From Candidatus Manganitrophus morganii (GTDB lineage Bacteria > Nitrospirota > Nitrospiria > SBBL01 > Manganitrophaceae): a stretch of 64,000 nucleotides of DNA. The stretch lies in assembly GCA_021651055.1 (NCBI GenBank), contig JAJHOH010000001.1:2666001-2730000 (forward strand), in the 5' to 3' direction. The notes under the pieces were generated by a model. The model made no database searches. It was not told where the DNA came from and worked only from the letters and a program-made list of their open reading frames with translations. Every line of letters begins with the position of its first letter. The stretch's first letter is position 1. Positions 52,329 through 60,886 of the stretch are shown here, in pieces. Both the position numbers and the translations under genes were made by a program.

Positions 52329-53417
52329 ATGCCGAAGAAAGTCGTTCAACAATTTAAGATCGAATTTCTTCAGATTTTAGACGAGGCCGGACAGGTCGAT
52401 CGCGCCCTCTGGCCCGGTCTGGACGAAAAGGAGATCAAAGGTTTTTATGAATCGATGGTGCTGATCCGCACCTTCGACGAGAAGGCGCTGAACCTTCAGC
52501 GCGAGGGACGCCTCGGCACGTATGCCTCGGTCCAAGGTCAGGAGGCGGCGCAAGTCGGGAGCGCCGCGGCGCTTCGTCCTTCCGATTGGATCTTTCCCGC
52601 TTTTCGAGAGCCGGGTGTCTCCATTCTCCGGGGCCTCCCGATGAGGATGATCTACCAGTACTGGTCGGGCGATGAGCGCGGAAGCGCCATCCCCGAAGAT
52701 CAACACGACTTCCCGATCGCCATCCCGGTGGGAACCCACATTCCGCACGCGGTCGGCGCTGCCTGGGCGGCGCAATTCAAGGGAGATCCGGTCGCGGTCG
52801 CGGCCTTCTTCGGAGACGGAGCGACTTCCAAAGGAGATTTCCACGAAGGGCTTAACTTCGCCGGCGTCTTTCGCCTTCCGATCGTTTTCATCTGCCAGAA
52901 CAATCACTGGGCCATTTCGGTTCCGCTTTCCCGCCAGACCGCTGCGGCGACCTTGGCGCAGAAGGCGATCGCCTATGGGTTCGAAGGAATTCAGGTCGAC
53001 GGCAATGATGTCTTCGCCGTCTACACCGCCGTAAAGAATGCCCTGGAGAAGGCGCGGCGCGGGGAGGGCCCGACGTTGATCGAATGTTATACCTATCGCT
53101 TGAGCGATCACACCACCGCCGATGATGCCTCCCGCTACCGAAAGGTGGAAGAGGTGGCGACTTGGAGAAAAAAGGATCCGCTCGTTCGACTTCGCGCATT
53201 TCTTGAGCGGGAGTACCGTTGGTCGGAAGCCGATGAGCAGGCCCTCCGCCGGCAGATGCAGGAGCGGGTCGCCGCCGCGGTGCATGAATTCGAAGCGGTC
53301 CCCCCTCAGGATCCGCAGACGATGTTCGATCTTCTCTATGCGACCCCGACCCCCGACCTGATCCGTCAGAAAGAGATTCTTCGCAAGCGCCTTCAGCAGA
53401 AGAAGGAGAAAGAGTGA
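52329..53417 (+). CDS. pdhA: 2-oxoacid dehydrogenase E1 component, alpha subunit (pyruvate type favoured)
   Basis: 362 residues. Thiamine-diphosphate motif GDGATSKGDFHEGL to ICQNN (about residues 160-190), the phosphorylation-loop region HTTADDASRYR, and N-terminal GRLGTYASVQGQEAAQ as in Bacillus PdhA. The E1alpha-beta-E2 gene order and the sequence look nearest to pyruvate dehydrogenase of the Bacillus kind, but branched-chain 2-oxoacid dehydrogenase is a close relative, and the neighbouring isobutyryl-CoA mutase operon makes that worth testing. Start ATG follows GGGAGACC. Confidence 0.85.
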   Translation: MPKKVVQQFKIEFLQILDEAGQVDRALWPGLDEKEIKGFYESMVLIRTFDEKALNLQREGRLGTYASVQGQEAAQVGSAAALRPSDWIFPAFREPGVSILRGLPMRMIYQYWSGDERGSAIPEDQHDFPIAIPVGTHIPHAVGAAWAAQFKGDPVAVAAFFGDGATSKGDFHEGLNFAGVFRLPIVFICQNNHWAISVPLSRQTAAATLAQKAIAYGFEGIQVDGNDVFAVYTAVKNALEKARRGEGPTLIECYTYRLSDHTTADDASRYRKVEEVATWRKKDPLVRLRAFLEREYRWSEADEQALRRQMQERVAAAVHEFEAVPPQDPQTMFDLLYATPTPDLIRQKEILRKRLQQKKEKE

Positions 53418-54391
53418 GCAAGCTGAATGTCGTTCAAGCGATCAATCAGGCCCTCCGTCATGAGATGGAGCGGAATCCCGATCTTATCTTAATGGGAGAG
53501 GACATCGGGCGCGACGGGGGGGTCTTCCGCGTCACGGAGGGATTAATCGATCAATTCGGCGAGCGACGGGTCGTCGACACCCCGCTTTCCGAATCGGGAA
53601 TCGTCGGCATCGCCATCGGAATGGCGGCGTATGGTCTTACTCCGGTGGTCGAGATCCAGTTCATGGGCTTTCTTTATGCGGCGATGGAGCAACTGATCTC
53701 TCACGCGGCGCGTCTTCGGACCCGGACCCGCGGCCGTTACACCTGCCCGATCGTCGTCCGGACCCCCTACGGCGGCGGCATTCATGCGCCGGAGCATCAC
53801 TCGGAGAGCACCGAGGCTTTCTTCGTCCATACCCCCGGCCTAAAAGTCGTCGTCCCCTCGACCCCGGCGGAGGCGAAGGGGCTGATGCTCTCTGCGATCC
53901 GCGATCCCGATCCGGTGATTTTCCTGGAGCCGGCCAAGATCTACCGGGCCATCAAGGAAGAGGTCCCTGAAGGAGAATATGCGATCCCGCTTGGCGAGGC
54001 GCGGCTGTTGACGGAGGGGAAAGATCTGACCCTCATCACCTGGGGGGCGATGCTCCATCCGACGTTGAAGGCGGCCGACCGGATGGCGGAGAAAGGGGTG
54101 GAGGCGGAGGTGATCGATCTGAGGACCCTTTCGCCGCTTGATTCCGCGACGATCATCCGATCGGTCGAGAAGACCGGACGCGCCGTCATCATTCATGAAG
54201 CCCCAAAAACCTGCGGGCTCGGCGCGGAGATTGCCGCCCGTCTCTGCGAGGAGGCGCTTCTCTCACTCGAAGCCCCCGTGGCGCGTGTGACCGGGTTCGA
54301 CACGCCGATTCCCCTTCCTAAGAATGAGAAGTATTATCTTCCCGATGTCGATCAGATCGTTGAAGCGGCTGAACAGGTCGTCGGATTCTGA
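53414..54391 (+). CDS. pdhB: 2-oxoacid dehydrogenase E1 component, beta subunit
   Basis: 325 residues, start GTG 53414 overlapping the E1alpha stop, after AGAAGGAG. Hallmarks: LMGEDIGRDGGVFRVTEGL, EIQFMGFL, TPYGGGIHAPEHHSES, VVPSTPAEAKGL, FLEPAKIYR, and the C-terminal transketolase domain with HEAPKTCGLGAEIAA. Together with the alpha subunit it decarboxylates a 2-oxoacid and acylates the lipoyl group of E2. Typical length. Followed by E2 after 42 bases. Confidence 0.9.
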   Translation: MSKLNVVQAINQALRHEMERNPDLILMGEDIGRDGGVFRVTEGLIDQFGERRVVDTPLSESGIVGIAIGMAAYGLTPVVEIQFMGFLYAAMEQLISHAARLRTRTRGRYTCPIVVRTPYGGGIHAPEHHSESTEAFFVHTPGLKVVVPSTPAEAKGLMLSAIRDPDPVIFLEPAKIYRAIKEEVPEGEYAIPLGEARLLTEGKDLTLITWGAMLHPTLKAADRMAEKGVEAEVIDLRTLSPLDSATIIRSVEKTGRAVIIHEAPKTCGLGAEIAARLCEEALLSLEAPVARVTGFDTPIPLPKNEKYYLPDVDQIVEAAEQVVGF

Positions 54392-54433
54392 CTTTGCTCG
54401 TAATTTCTAAAAAAACAAATCAGGGACGAATCG

Positions 54434-55663
54434 ATGAGAAAAGAATTTAAATTCCCCGACGTCGGTGAAGGGATTGCCGAGGGGGAACTGGTCAAGTGGC
54501 TCGTCTCTCAGGGCGACTCGGTGAAAGAGGACCAGCCGTTGGTGGAGGTGGAGACCGACAAAGCGGTCGTGACCCTTCCCTCGCCTTATACCGGGAAGGT
54601 GATCGAGCTGCGCGGCAAACCGGGAGAGGTGATCCAGGTCGGAGCGGTCCTGGTGGCGGTGGAGACGGAGGAAGCGCCCGCCGCGAAGACGACGGAGAAA
54701 AAACCGACCGCTGAAATAAAGGAAGAGACCAGAAAAGATGCCGGCTCGGTCGTCGGGCGACTGGGACAAGAGGAAGAAGAGTTTAAAGTGCGGGCGATTC
54801 CCTCGGTCCGGGCGCGGGCGAAGGAGCTGGGGGTCGATCTCTCGAAAGTGCGGGGAACCGGCCCCAACGGGCGTCTCACGCGGGAGGATGTCGAGGGGGC
54901 CACTCAGCCCCGAAAGGAAGCCGCGCCGGTTCAACCCCATGCTGAAACGGGACCGCTCGGTCCGGTGGAGCGGATTGCGTTTCGAGGGGTTCGGCGAAGC
55001 GCGGCACGGCGGGTGAGCGAATCGTCCCAGAAGGTCGCCGCGGTCACCTTCACCGACGATGCCGATGTGACCGCGCTCGAAAAGGTCCGCTCCAAGAAGA
55101 AAAACCTGGCCGAGGAGCGCGGCTTTAAACTGACCTATCTCCCCTTCATCATCAAGGCGGTGGTCGCCGGCCTTAAAGAATATCCCTACTTGAATGCGAC
55201 CTTGGACGAAGAGAAAGAAGAGATCATTTTAAAAAAGTATTACAACATCGGGATTGCGGTCGACACGCCGGAAGGGCTGATGGTCTTCGTCATCAAACGA
55301 GCCGATGAGAAAAGCGTGCTCGATCTTTCGAAAGAGATCTCGTCCCTCACTGAGAAGGCCTTCTCCCGAATGATCGATCTTTCTGATTTGAAGGGGGGGA
55401 CCTTCACCCTCACCAACTATGGGGTGATCGGCGGCATTTACGGCACGCCGATCATCAACTATCCCGAGGTCGGCATCCTCGGCCTCGGCAAAATCGAGGA
55501 CAAAGTGGTCGCCCGGTCGGGTGAGATGGTGATCCGGAAGATCCTGCCGCTCTCCCTCACCTTTGATCATCGTGTGATCTACGGTGCCGAGGCGGCCCGG
55601 TTCATGAACACGGTCATTCAACATTTGGAAGATCCCGATTTGATGCTCATCGAAGGCAAGTAG
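54434..55663 (+). CDS. pdhC: 2-oxoacid dehydrogenase E2 (lipoamide acyltransferase)
   Basis: 409 residues: one lipoyl domain (1-80) with the lipoylated Lys in VETDKAVV, a linker, a peripheral-subunit-binding domain (about 120-155; SVRARAKELGVDLSKVRGTG) and the acyltransferase domain (about 180-409). The catalytic His motif is DHRVIYG (378-384): the usual second Asp (DHRxxDG) is replaced by Tyr383. E3 (lipoamide dehydrogenase) is not in the window. The stop codon lies in a palindrome. Confidence 0.9.
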   Translation: MRKEFKFPDVGEGIAEGELVKWLVSQGDSVKEDQPLVEVETDKAVVTLPSPYTGKVIELRGKPGEVIQVGAVLVAVETEEAPAAKTTEKKPTAEIKEETRKDAGSVVGRLGQEEEEFKVRAIPSVRARAKELGVDLSKVRGTGPNGRLTREDVEGATQPRKEAAPVQPHAETGPLGPVERIAFRGVRRSAARRVSESSQKVAAVTFTDDADVTALEKVRSKKKNLAEERGFKLTYLPFIIKAVVAGLKEYPYLNATLDEEKEEIILKKYYNIGIAVDTPEGLMVFVIKRADEKSVLDLSKEISSLTEKAFSRMIDLSDLKGGTFTLTNYGVIGGIYGTPIINYPEVGILGLGKIEDKVVARSGEMVIRKILPLSLTFDHRVIYGAEAARFMNTVIQHLEDPDLMLIEGK

Positions 55664-55684
55664 GGGCGGGTTTCAAACCCGCCC
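55664..55684. repeat. Palindrome after the E2 gene
   Basis: GGGCGGGTTT and AAACCCGCCC pair perfectly with one spacer base, right at the E2 stop; same stop-associated style as 19027 and 48937. It may act as a terminator. Confidence 0.6.
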
Positions 55685-55798
55685 TCCCTGTCGTTGATTC
55701 CCTCCCTAGGCCAAATCCATCCATTGTTCTCATCGACTTACAGATTTTTTATCCTATGGTAAACTTCCTTCCGTGCTTCTCAATAATTCGGAGTCCAC

Positions 55799-56887
55799 AT
55801 GCCTCAAATCGATGTCCTCTTCAAGGCGTTAAGAGAGAAAAAAGGGTCCGATCTTCATCTCTCGCCGCAGAACCCGCCGATGATGCGGGCGGCGGGAGAT
55901 TTGGTTTCGGTCACCCCCGAAAAACTGACCCACGAAGGAAACCAGAAGCTTCTCTACGAAATCATGAGCGATGTCCATAAAGGGAAGTTTGAAGAGACGC
56001 ACGACATCGACTTTGCCTACGAGGTTCCGGAGTTGCAGGCCCGCTTCCGAGCCAATATTTTCCTCGGCCGGCTCGGGATGAGCGCTGTTTTCCGGATGAT
56101 TCCCACCCAAATTCTAACGGTCGAGCAGCTGGGGCTCCCCGCCACCGTTTTAAAATTCGCTCAATTTAAGAAGGGGCTGGTTTTGGTGACCGGCGCGACC
56201 GGAAGCGGAAAATCGACGACGCTTGCGGCGATCATCGACTACATCAATCGGACCAAAAAAGAGCATATTCTGACCGTGGAAGATCCGATCGAGTTTGTCC
56301 ATACCAGCCAGGGGTGCCTGATCAACCAGCGCGAAGTCGGACGCGATACAAAATCGTTTGCCGCCGCGCTGAGAGCGGCCCTTCGGGAAGACCCGGACAT
56401 TATCCTTGTGGGGGAGATGCGCGATCTGGAGACGATCGAGCTGGCGATTACGGCGGCCGAAACCGGGCATCTCGTCTTCGGAACGCTTCATACGAGCAGC
56501 GCCGCCAAGACGGTCGACCGGATCATCAATGTCTTTCCGACCAACCAGCAGGAGCAGATCCGGGCGATGTTGGCGGAATCGCTCAAAGGGGTGGTCGCAC
56601 AGAACCTGGTGAAGACGGTGGACGGCAAGCGATGCGCGGCGCTGGAGATTTTGCTGGTGAACACCGCCACCTCCAACCTGATCCGGGAAGCAAAGACGTT
56701 CCAGATTCCCTCGGTCATCCAAACGGGAAAAGCCGAAGGGATGCAGCTGATGGATCAGGCCCTTCAGGCGCTGGTGGCCTCGAAGAAGGTATCGATGGAA
56801 GAGGCGCATAAATTCGCGTTAAACAAGGCCCTCTTCCCTTTGCCGGGGCAGGGAGCGGCCCCTCAAGGAGCGGCACCCCGTGGATGA
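55799..56887 (+). CDS. pilT: PilT-type retraction ATPase
   Basis: 362 residues of the GspE/PilT AAA+ family. N-terminal PAS-like domain with GSDLHLS; Walker A GATGSGKST (near 132); Asp box; His box; Walker B DPDIILVGEMRD. The ending ETGHLVFGTLHT and NLIREAKTFQIPSVIQ is PilT rather than PilB or GspE. It powers pilus retraction for twitching and DNA uptake. Other type IV pilus genes are absent. It overlaps the next gene by 8 bases. Confidence 0.92.
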   Translation: MPQIDVLFKALREKKGSDLHLSPQNPPMMRAAGDLVSVTPEKLTHEGNQKLLYEIMSDVHKGKFEETHDIDFAYEVPELQARFRANIFLGRLGMSAVFRMIPTQILTVEQLGLPATVLKFAQFKKGLVLVTGATGSGKSTTLAAIIDYINRTKKEHILTVEDPIEFVHTSQGCLINQREVGRDTKSFAAALRAALREDPDIILVGEMRDLETIELAITAAETGHLVFGTLHTSSAAKTVDRIINVFPTNQQEQIRAMLAESLKGVVAQNLVKTVDGKRCAALEILLVNTATSNLIREAKTFQIPSVIQTGKAEGMQLMDQALQALVASKKVSMEEAHKFALNKALFPLPGQGAAPQGAAPRG

Positions 56888-57329
56888 GCGAAAGATCGAA
56901 AAAGAGAACCGTCCGGTTTTGTTCGAGCTCTCCGACGGGAGCGAGGTCGAAGGGGAGGTCTTTCTTCGGCTCTATGAGGCGCACCATGCGGGGCTTCAAA
57001 AGGTCGGGGATCTTTTGCACGAGGAGAAAAAGTTCATCCCCGTGAGGACGAAGGGGGGAACCCTCCTGCTCAATCGGTCTCATATCGTCGTGGCGAAGGT
57101 CCCGGCGCAGATGGAAAAAGACGACCTCATGACGTTGGGGAAAAAATATTCCGTTTCTTTGAAGATGGTCCTGGGAAAAGTGATTGAGGGGGATGTCTTC
57201 GTCAATCTTCCCGAAGGATTCTGCCGGATGAAAGACTATCTGAATCAGCCGGTCCGCTTTTTCACCCTCATCCAACCGGAATTCGTCGTTTACATCAATC
57301 AGGAATTTGTCCTCTCCGTCCAAGATTGA
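56880..57329 (+). CDS. Hypothetical protein with duplicated beta-module
   Basis: 149 residues; the start is GTG 56880, overlapping pilT by 8 bases, behind AAGGAG. Two halves look alike: GSEVEGEVFLRLYE...KKFIPVRT...HIVVAKV and GKVIEGDVFVNLPE...VRFFTLIQPEFVVYIN. Each starts with G-x-V-x-G-(E/D)-V-F, a beta-module like that of DUF6812-type proteins. No signal peptide. Coupling with pilT suggests a pilus-linked regulator or partner. Confidence 0.65.
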   Translation: MDERKIEKENRPVLFELSDGSEVEGEVFLRLYEAHHAGLQKVGDLLHEEKKFIPVRTKGGTLLLNRSHIVVAKVPAQMEKDDLMTLGKKYSVSLKMVLGKVIEGDVFVNLPEGFCRMKDYLNQPVRFFTLIQPEFVVYINQEFVLSVQD

Positions 57330-57371
57330 CCTCCAAAAAATTACATCCTTCGCTCACGATTTATTTTTTAG

Positions 57372-57400
57372 TTGATTTCGTTCCGCCCCCCTGGTATAGA
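57372..57400 (+). promoter_or_regulatory. Promoter of the B12 salvage operon
   Basis: TTGATT at 57372-57377 and TATAGA at 57395-57400 with a 17-base spacer, ending 21 bases before the first riboswitch stem. Confidence 0.55.
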
Positions 57401-57420
57401 TTACCCGTTCGATAAAGAAC

Positions 57421-57598
57421 CCGTTCAGGTGATCCCGACGTCATGTCGGGATTGAAAAGGGAATCCCGTGTAAATCGGGAGCGGACCCGCCGCTGTCATG
57501 GGACGCGAAACCGACCAAACCACTCTCCGTATAAAATGTCCGGGGGGGAAGGGGTCGGGAGTAAGATCGTCCCAGAGCCAGAAGACCTGCCTGAATGG
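57421..57598 (+). ncRNA. Cobalamin riboswitch 1 (transcription-type)
   Basis: P1 is CCGTTCAGG (57421-57429) with CCTGAATGG (57590-57598), one G-U pair. The core has the cobalamin hallmarks in order: GGGAA, GTGTAAAT, GCGGACCCGCCGCTGT, CCACT-like CACT, GGGAAGG and the B12 box AGCCAGAAGACCTGCC. Downstream, GAATGGAAAG (57593-57602) can pair perfectly with CTTTCCATTC (57654-57663), which overlaps the 5' arm of the terminator. Ligand-stabilised P1 uses 57590-57598 and so frees the terminator arm: B12 turns the operon off. Confidence 0.9.
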
Positions 57599-57647
57599 AA
57601 AGCACTGCCTGTCTTCGATGGTCAAGACGGGGGCGGACTCATTCCAT

Positions 57648-57683
57648 CCCCTCCTTTCCATTCGAAAGGCGGGGATTTTTTTT
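57648..57683 (+). terminator. Intrinsic terminator of riboswitch 1
   Basis: CCCC-T-CCTTTC (57648-57658), 5-base loop, GAAAGG-C-GGGG (57664-57674), then A and T8 (57676-57683). The antiterminator of riboswitch 1 disrupts its 5' arm. Confidence 0.88.
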
Positions 57684-57705
57684 GGACAGAATTTAAATCA
57701 AATCA

Positions 57706-57856
57706 CCTGAAGGGTTGATCGGGAAAGCGGTGCAAAACCGCTGCTGCCCCGCAACTGTGATGGGAACGAAACCACAACGGCCACTGGAGAATATAAATGT
57801 TCTCCGGGAAGGCGTGGGAGTAGGTTGCCCTCAGCCAGGAGACCGGGCCTTTCAGG
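57706..57856 (+). ncRNA. Cobalamin riboswitch 2
   Basis: P1 is CCTGAAGGG (57706-57714) with CCTTTCAGG (57848-57856), one G-U pair. The core shows GGGAAAGCGGTGCAAA, CCGCTGCTGCCCCGCAACTGT, GCCACT, GGGAAGG and AGCCAGGAGACCGG. A short hairpin (CCTT at 57868-57871 with AAGG at 57875-57878) covers the start of the btuB Shine-Dalgarno AAGGGAGAGG, so this copy probably controls translation. It lies 31 bases before the btuB start and has no terminator. Confidence 0.9.
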
Positions 57857-57887
57857 ATCACATTTCACCTTTCGAAGGGAGAGGAAG

Positions 57888-59723
57888 ATGACCCCGTTCC
57901 AATGGCGTATTGCGTTTTGCTCATTTCTCGTTCTGATTGCAGTCGGCACCAACGTATCCGGCGCAGAAGAAACATCCCCTGAAGAGATTCCCACCTTTCC
58001 ACCGGTTTTCGTCACGGCCACCCAAACGGAGGTTCCGTTGAAGGAGACCGCCGCTTCCGTCACCCTCATCGACGAGAAGACAATTGAGGAGAAACATCTC
58101 ACCACCGTCGAGGAAGTCCTCCGTGAAGTGCCGGGTCTTGCCGTTGTCCAAAGCGGGGGGCTTGGCGGAACGACCTCGGTCTTCATCCGTGGGACGAACC
58201 CGGATCATACCCTTGTTTTGATTGACGGCGTTCAGGTCAATAGTCCATTCTCAGGATTTTTCGATTTTGCCAACCTGACAGTCGAGAATATCGAGAGGAT
58301 CGAGGTCATTCGGGGTCCACAGAGCACCCTCTACGGATCGGACGCAGTTGGCGGGGTCATTCAAATTTTTACAAAGAAGGGCCAAGGTCCTCCGACCGGT
58401 TCTCTTTCATTCGAGGCGGGAGCGTATCGCACCTTTCGGGAGACGGCGGGGGTAAGCGGATCGACGGAACGGTTCGATTATTCTCTTTCGGCCGGCCGGA
58501 TCGACAGCCAAGGATTTTCAAGAGCGGCCGGCGGCCGGGAGGATGACGGCTATGAGAATACCACGCTCTCCTCGCGCCTTGGGATCGACCTGACGTCACA
58601 GACACGCTTGGAGTGGACCGGCCGTTATACCGATTCGGAAAGCGATCTGGATAGTCCGCCGACGGACATTCGAAACTTTGTCCAAGCCGAAAAAAAACTA
58701 GCAACCTCTCTCGCTCTGTTGACCACCCTTTTGGAGGGATGGCGGCAGGAGCTGAAGGTTTCTTTCACCACTGAAGAGCTGGAGGGAAGAGATCCTGTTA
58801 CATCTTTCAATAACTATAAGTTTGAAGCGCAGGGACGGCGAGTGGACTGGAGGCATCATCTCGACCTCGGCCGCGCAGCGCTTCTGACACTCGGCTACGA
58901 ATACGAACTTCAAGAAGGGGAGAGCCGAGGCGGTATTGAAGAGGAATCACTGACCAATCACGCCATTTACGCCTTTAACCAGTTCCGTCTTTCCCCCATT
59001 ATTCTGAACCTGGGCGTTCGGTACGACGACAACGACCGGTTTGGAAACGAGACGACTTACAAGATCGAAGGAGCCTATCTCGTGAAATCGACAGCAAGCA
59101 AGATCCATGCGGCATACGGCACCGGCTTTCATGCCCCGACCCTTGTGGATCTCTTTTTCCCCTGCTGTGGCAATGAAGATCTGAATCCAGAGAAAAGTAG
59201 AAGTTATGAAGCTGGCGTCGAGCAGTCCTTTCAGAACGAGCGGGTCCGGGTTGGAGCAACTTATTTTCAGAATCGGATTGAACAGCTCATCGTTTTTGAC
59301 TTCGTCCGAAGTATTCCGATCAACCTTGCTAAAGCAAGAATGAACGGATGGGAGTTTGACATCTCGGCAAGGCCGGCAGAAAACGTCAGCCTGTCAGCAA
59401 ATTACACCCTCTTGAATACCGAAGATGAAGATGGCGGCGAGCTGATACGCCGACCCCGTTATCAAGCGGGAGGAAATCTCTCAGTTCGGCCCATTCATCC
59501 CCTCCTCCTGATTCTCCAGGTTCGATATGTGGGAGATCGTTCTGATTTTGCTGGAAAGATGGATGACTATACCGTCGTCGACCTCTCAGGGACCTACGCC
59601 GTTCACCGGAACGTCTCACTTTTTGCACGGGTTGAGAACCTCTTTGATCGGGAGTATGAGGAGGTCATCGGCTATGCGACGGCGGGGTTCTCCGGCTACG
59701 GCGGCGTAAAGGTCACCTTTTGA
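57888..59723 (+). CDS. btuB: TonB-dependent vitamin B12 receptor
   Basis: 611 residues from ATG 57888, after AAGGGAGAGGAAG; in-frame codons upstream lie in the riboswitch. Signal peptide about 1-25 (ending VSGA); TonB box region PVFVTATQTEVPL; plug domain about 50-160 (VEEVLREVPGLAVVQSGG, RIEVIRGPQSTLYGSDAVGGVI); 22-strand barrel to the end, with the C-terminal aromatic GVKVTF. It carries cobalamins across the outer membrane. Being behind two cobalamin riboswitches supports the ligand. Confidence 0.9.
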   Translation: MTPFQWRIAFCSFLVLIAVGTNVSGAEETSPEEIPTFPPVFVTATQTEVPLKETAASVTLIDEKTIEEKHLTTVEEVLREVPGLAVVQSGGLGGTTSVFIRGTNPDHTLVLIDGVQVNSPFSGFFDFANLTVENIERIEVIRGPQSTLYGSDAVGGVIQIFTKKGQGPPTGSLSFEAGAYRTFRETAGVSGSTERFDYSLSAGRIDSQGFSRAAGGREDDGYENTTLSSRLGIDLTSQTRLEWTGRYTDSESDLDSPPTDIRNFVQAEKKLATSLALLTTLLEGWRQELKVSFTTEELEGRDPVTSFNNYKFEAQGRRVDWRHHLDLGRAALLTLGYEYELQEGESRGGIEEESLTNHAIYAFNQFRLSPIILNLGVRYDDNDRFGNETTYKIEGAYLVKSTASKIHAAYGTGFHAPTLVDLFFPCCGNEDLNPEKSRSYEAGVEQSFQNERVRVGATYFQNRIEQLIVFDFVRSIPINLAKARMNGWEFDISARPAENVSLSANYTLLNTEDEDGGELIRRPRYQAGGNLSVRPIHPLLLILQVRYVGDRSDFAGKMDDYTVVDLSGTYAVHRNVSLFARVENLFDREYEEVIGYATAGFSGYGGVKVTF

Positions 59724-59735
59724 GGGGAGGAAATC

Positions 59736-60326
59736 ATGAAAACGTTCGAAAATAAAAAGCTTACTCTGATTATTTTCCTCTCACTTGCAATCCTCATGGC
59801 CGCGACCCGTTTTCCCTCGATCGGATCGGTGGTGGGACTCCACAATGCGTCGCTGGCGGTCTTCTTTCTTTCCGGGTTCTATCTCCGATCGATCTTCTTC
59901 TCTCTGTTTTTCGCGGAGGCGGCGCTGATCGATTATGCCGCGTTCATGGGGGGCCAAAGCGATTGGTGCTTCACGCCGGCCTATCTTTTCCTGATTCCGA
60001 CGTATGCGGCCCTCTGGTGGGCGGGTCGCTGGTATGTAAGTTGGTATCGTCCCGTCTGGCGGACGCTGATCCCGTTGGGCCTGGCGCTGTTTGCCAGCGC
60101 CAGCCTGGCGTTTGTGATCTCCAACGTCAGCTTCTATTTTTTCTCCGGGTATTTTGTGGAGATGGGATTCGGACAGTATGCCGTAGAGGTGGCTGAATAT
60201 TATCCGCCGTATGTGGCCCGTCCCTTTTTCTATATTGCGTTTGTCGTCGGCTTTCATCTCCTCGCTGAGGTGTTCGGGCGCTCGAAGCGATTCTTCGCGC
60301 GGCTGGTGCCGGGAGCTTCTTGGTGA
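59736..60326 (+). CDS. btuM: BtuM-like cobalamin transporter (ECF S-component type)
   Basis: 196 residues with six predicted membrane helices. The N-terminal ATRFPSIGSVVGLHNASLA and the segment SDWCFTPAYLFLIPTYAALWW resemble BtuM (DUF6580-like). BtuM of Thiobacillus denitrificans binds B12 through a Cys at position 80; here Cys78 is at the matching place. It lies 12 bases after btuB, between outer-membrane uptake and cobU, with GGGGAGGAAATC as its ribosome-binding site. No btuCDF ABC transporter genes are seen, so this is the likely inner-membrane step. The next gene overlaps its stop. Confidence 0.72.
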   Translation: MKTFENKKLTLIIFLSLAILMAATRFPSIGSVVGLHNASLAVFFLSGFYLRSIFFSLFFAEAALIDYAAFMGGQSDWCFTPAYLFLIPTYAALWWAGRWYVSWYRPVWRTLIPLGLALFASASLAFVISNVSFYFFSGYFVEMGFGQYAVEVAEYYPPYVARPFFYIAFVVGFHLLAEVFGRSKRFFARLVPGASW

Positions 60327-60886
60327 ATCGTCTGATCCTCATTCTCGGCGGCGCCCGCTCCGGCAAAAGCCGGTTTGCATTGGAGCGGGGAGAAACGCTG
60401 GGTGAAGAGAAGATCTTCATCGCCACAGCGCGACCGTCCGATGCGGAAATGGCGCGGCGGATCGAGCGGCATCGGCGCGAGCGGCCGGAGGGCTGGAAGA
60501 CGCTGGAAGAGCCGCTGCATCTTGCCGATCGGCTCCAGTCAATGCAAGGAAAAGGTGTGGCGGTGATCGACTGCCTGACCCTTTGGCTTTCCAACCTTTT
60601 GACGGCCGTTGGGGAAGATGAGGAGAAGATCCTCGGCGCGATCGACCGGTTGGTCAGCGTGGCGCGATCGGTCAATTTCTCGATCATTGCCGTTTCGAAC
60701 GAGGTCGGATTGGGAATTGTTCCCACCGATCATTCCCTCTCCCGGCTCTTCCGGGATCTCTCCGGCCTCCTTCACCAACGGTGGGCCGCCGAGGCCGATG
60801 AAGTCTTTTGGATGATGGCGGGAATCGCCGTCCCCATCAAAAGGAAGCATGATGAAAAAGCTGCAGTTAGTTATCGGCCGGATTAA
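60323..60886 (+). CDS. cobU: Adenosylcobinamide kinase/guanylyltransferase
   Basis: 187 residues, GTG 60323 overlapping the previous stop, behind GGGAG. P-loop GGARSGKSRFAL, IATARPSDAEMARRI with the active His in ERHRRERP, and IDCLTLWLSNLL. It phosphorylates and guanylylates adenosylcobinamide for assembly of the nucleotide loop. Overlaps cobT by 38 bases. Confidence 0.92.
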   Translation: MNRLILILGGARSGKSRFALERGETLGEEKIFIATARPSDAEMARRIERHRRERPEGWKTLEEPLHLADRLQSMQGKGVAVIDCLTLWLSNLLTAVGEDEEKILGAIDRLVSVARSVNFSIIAVSNEVGLGIVPTDHSLSRLFRDLSGLLHQRWAAEADEVFWMMAGIAVPIKRKHDEKAAVSYRPD

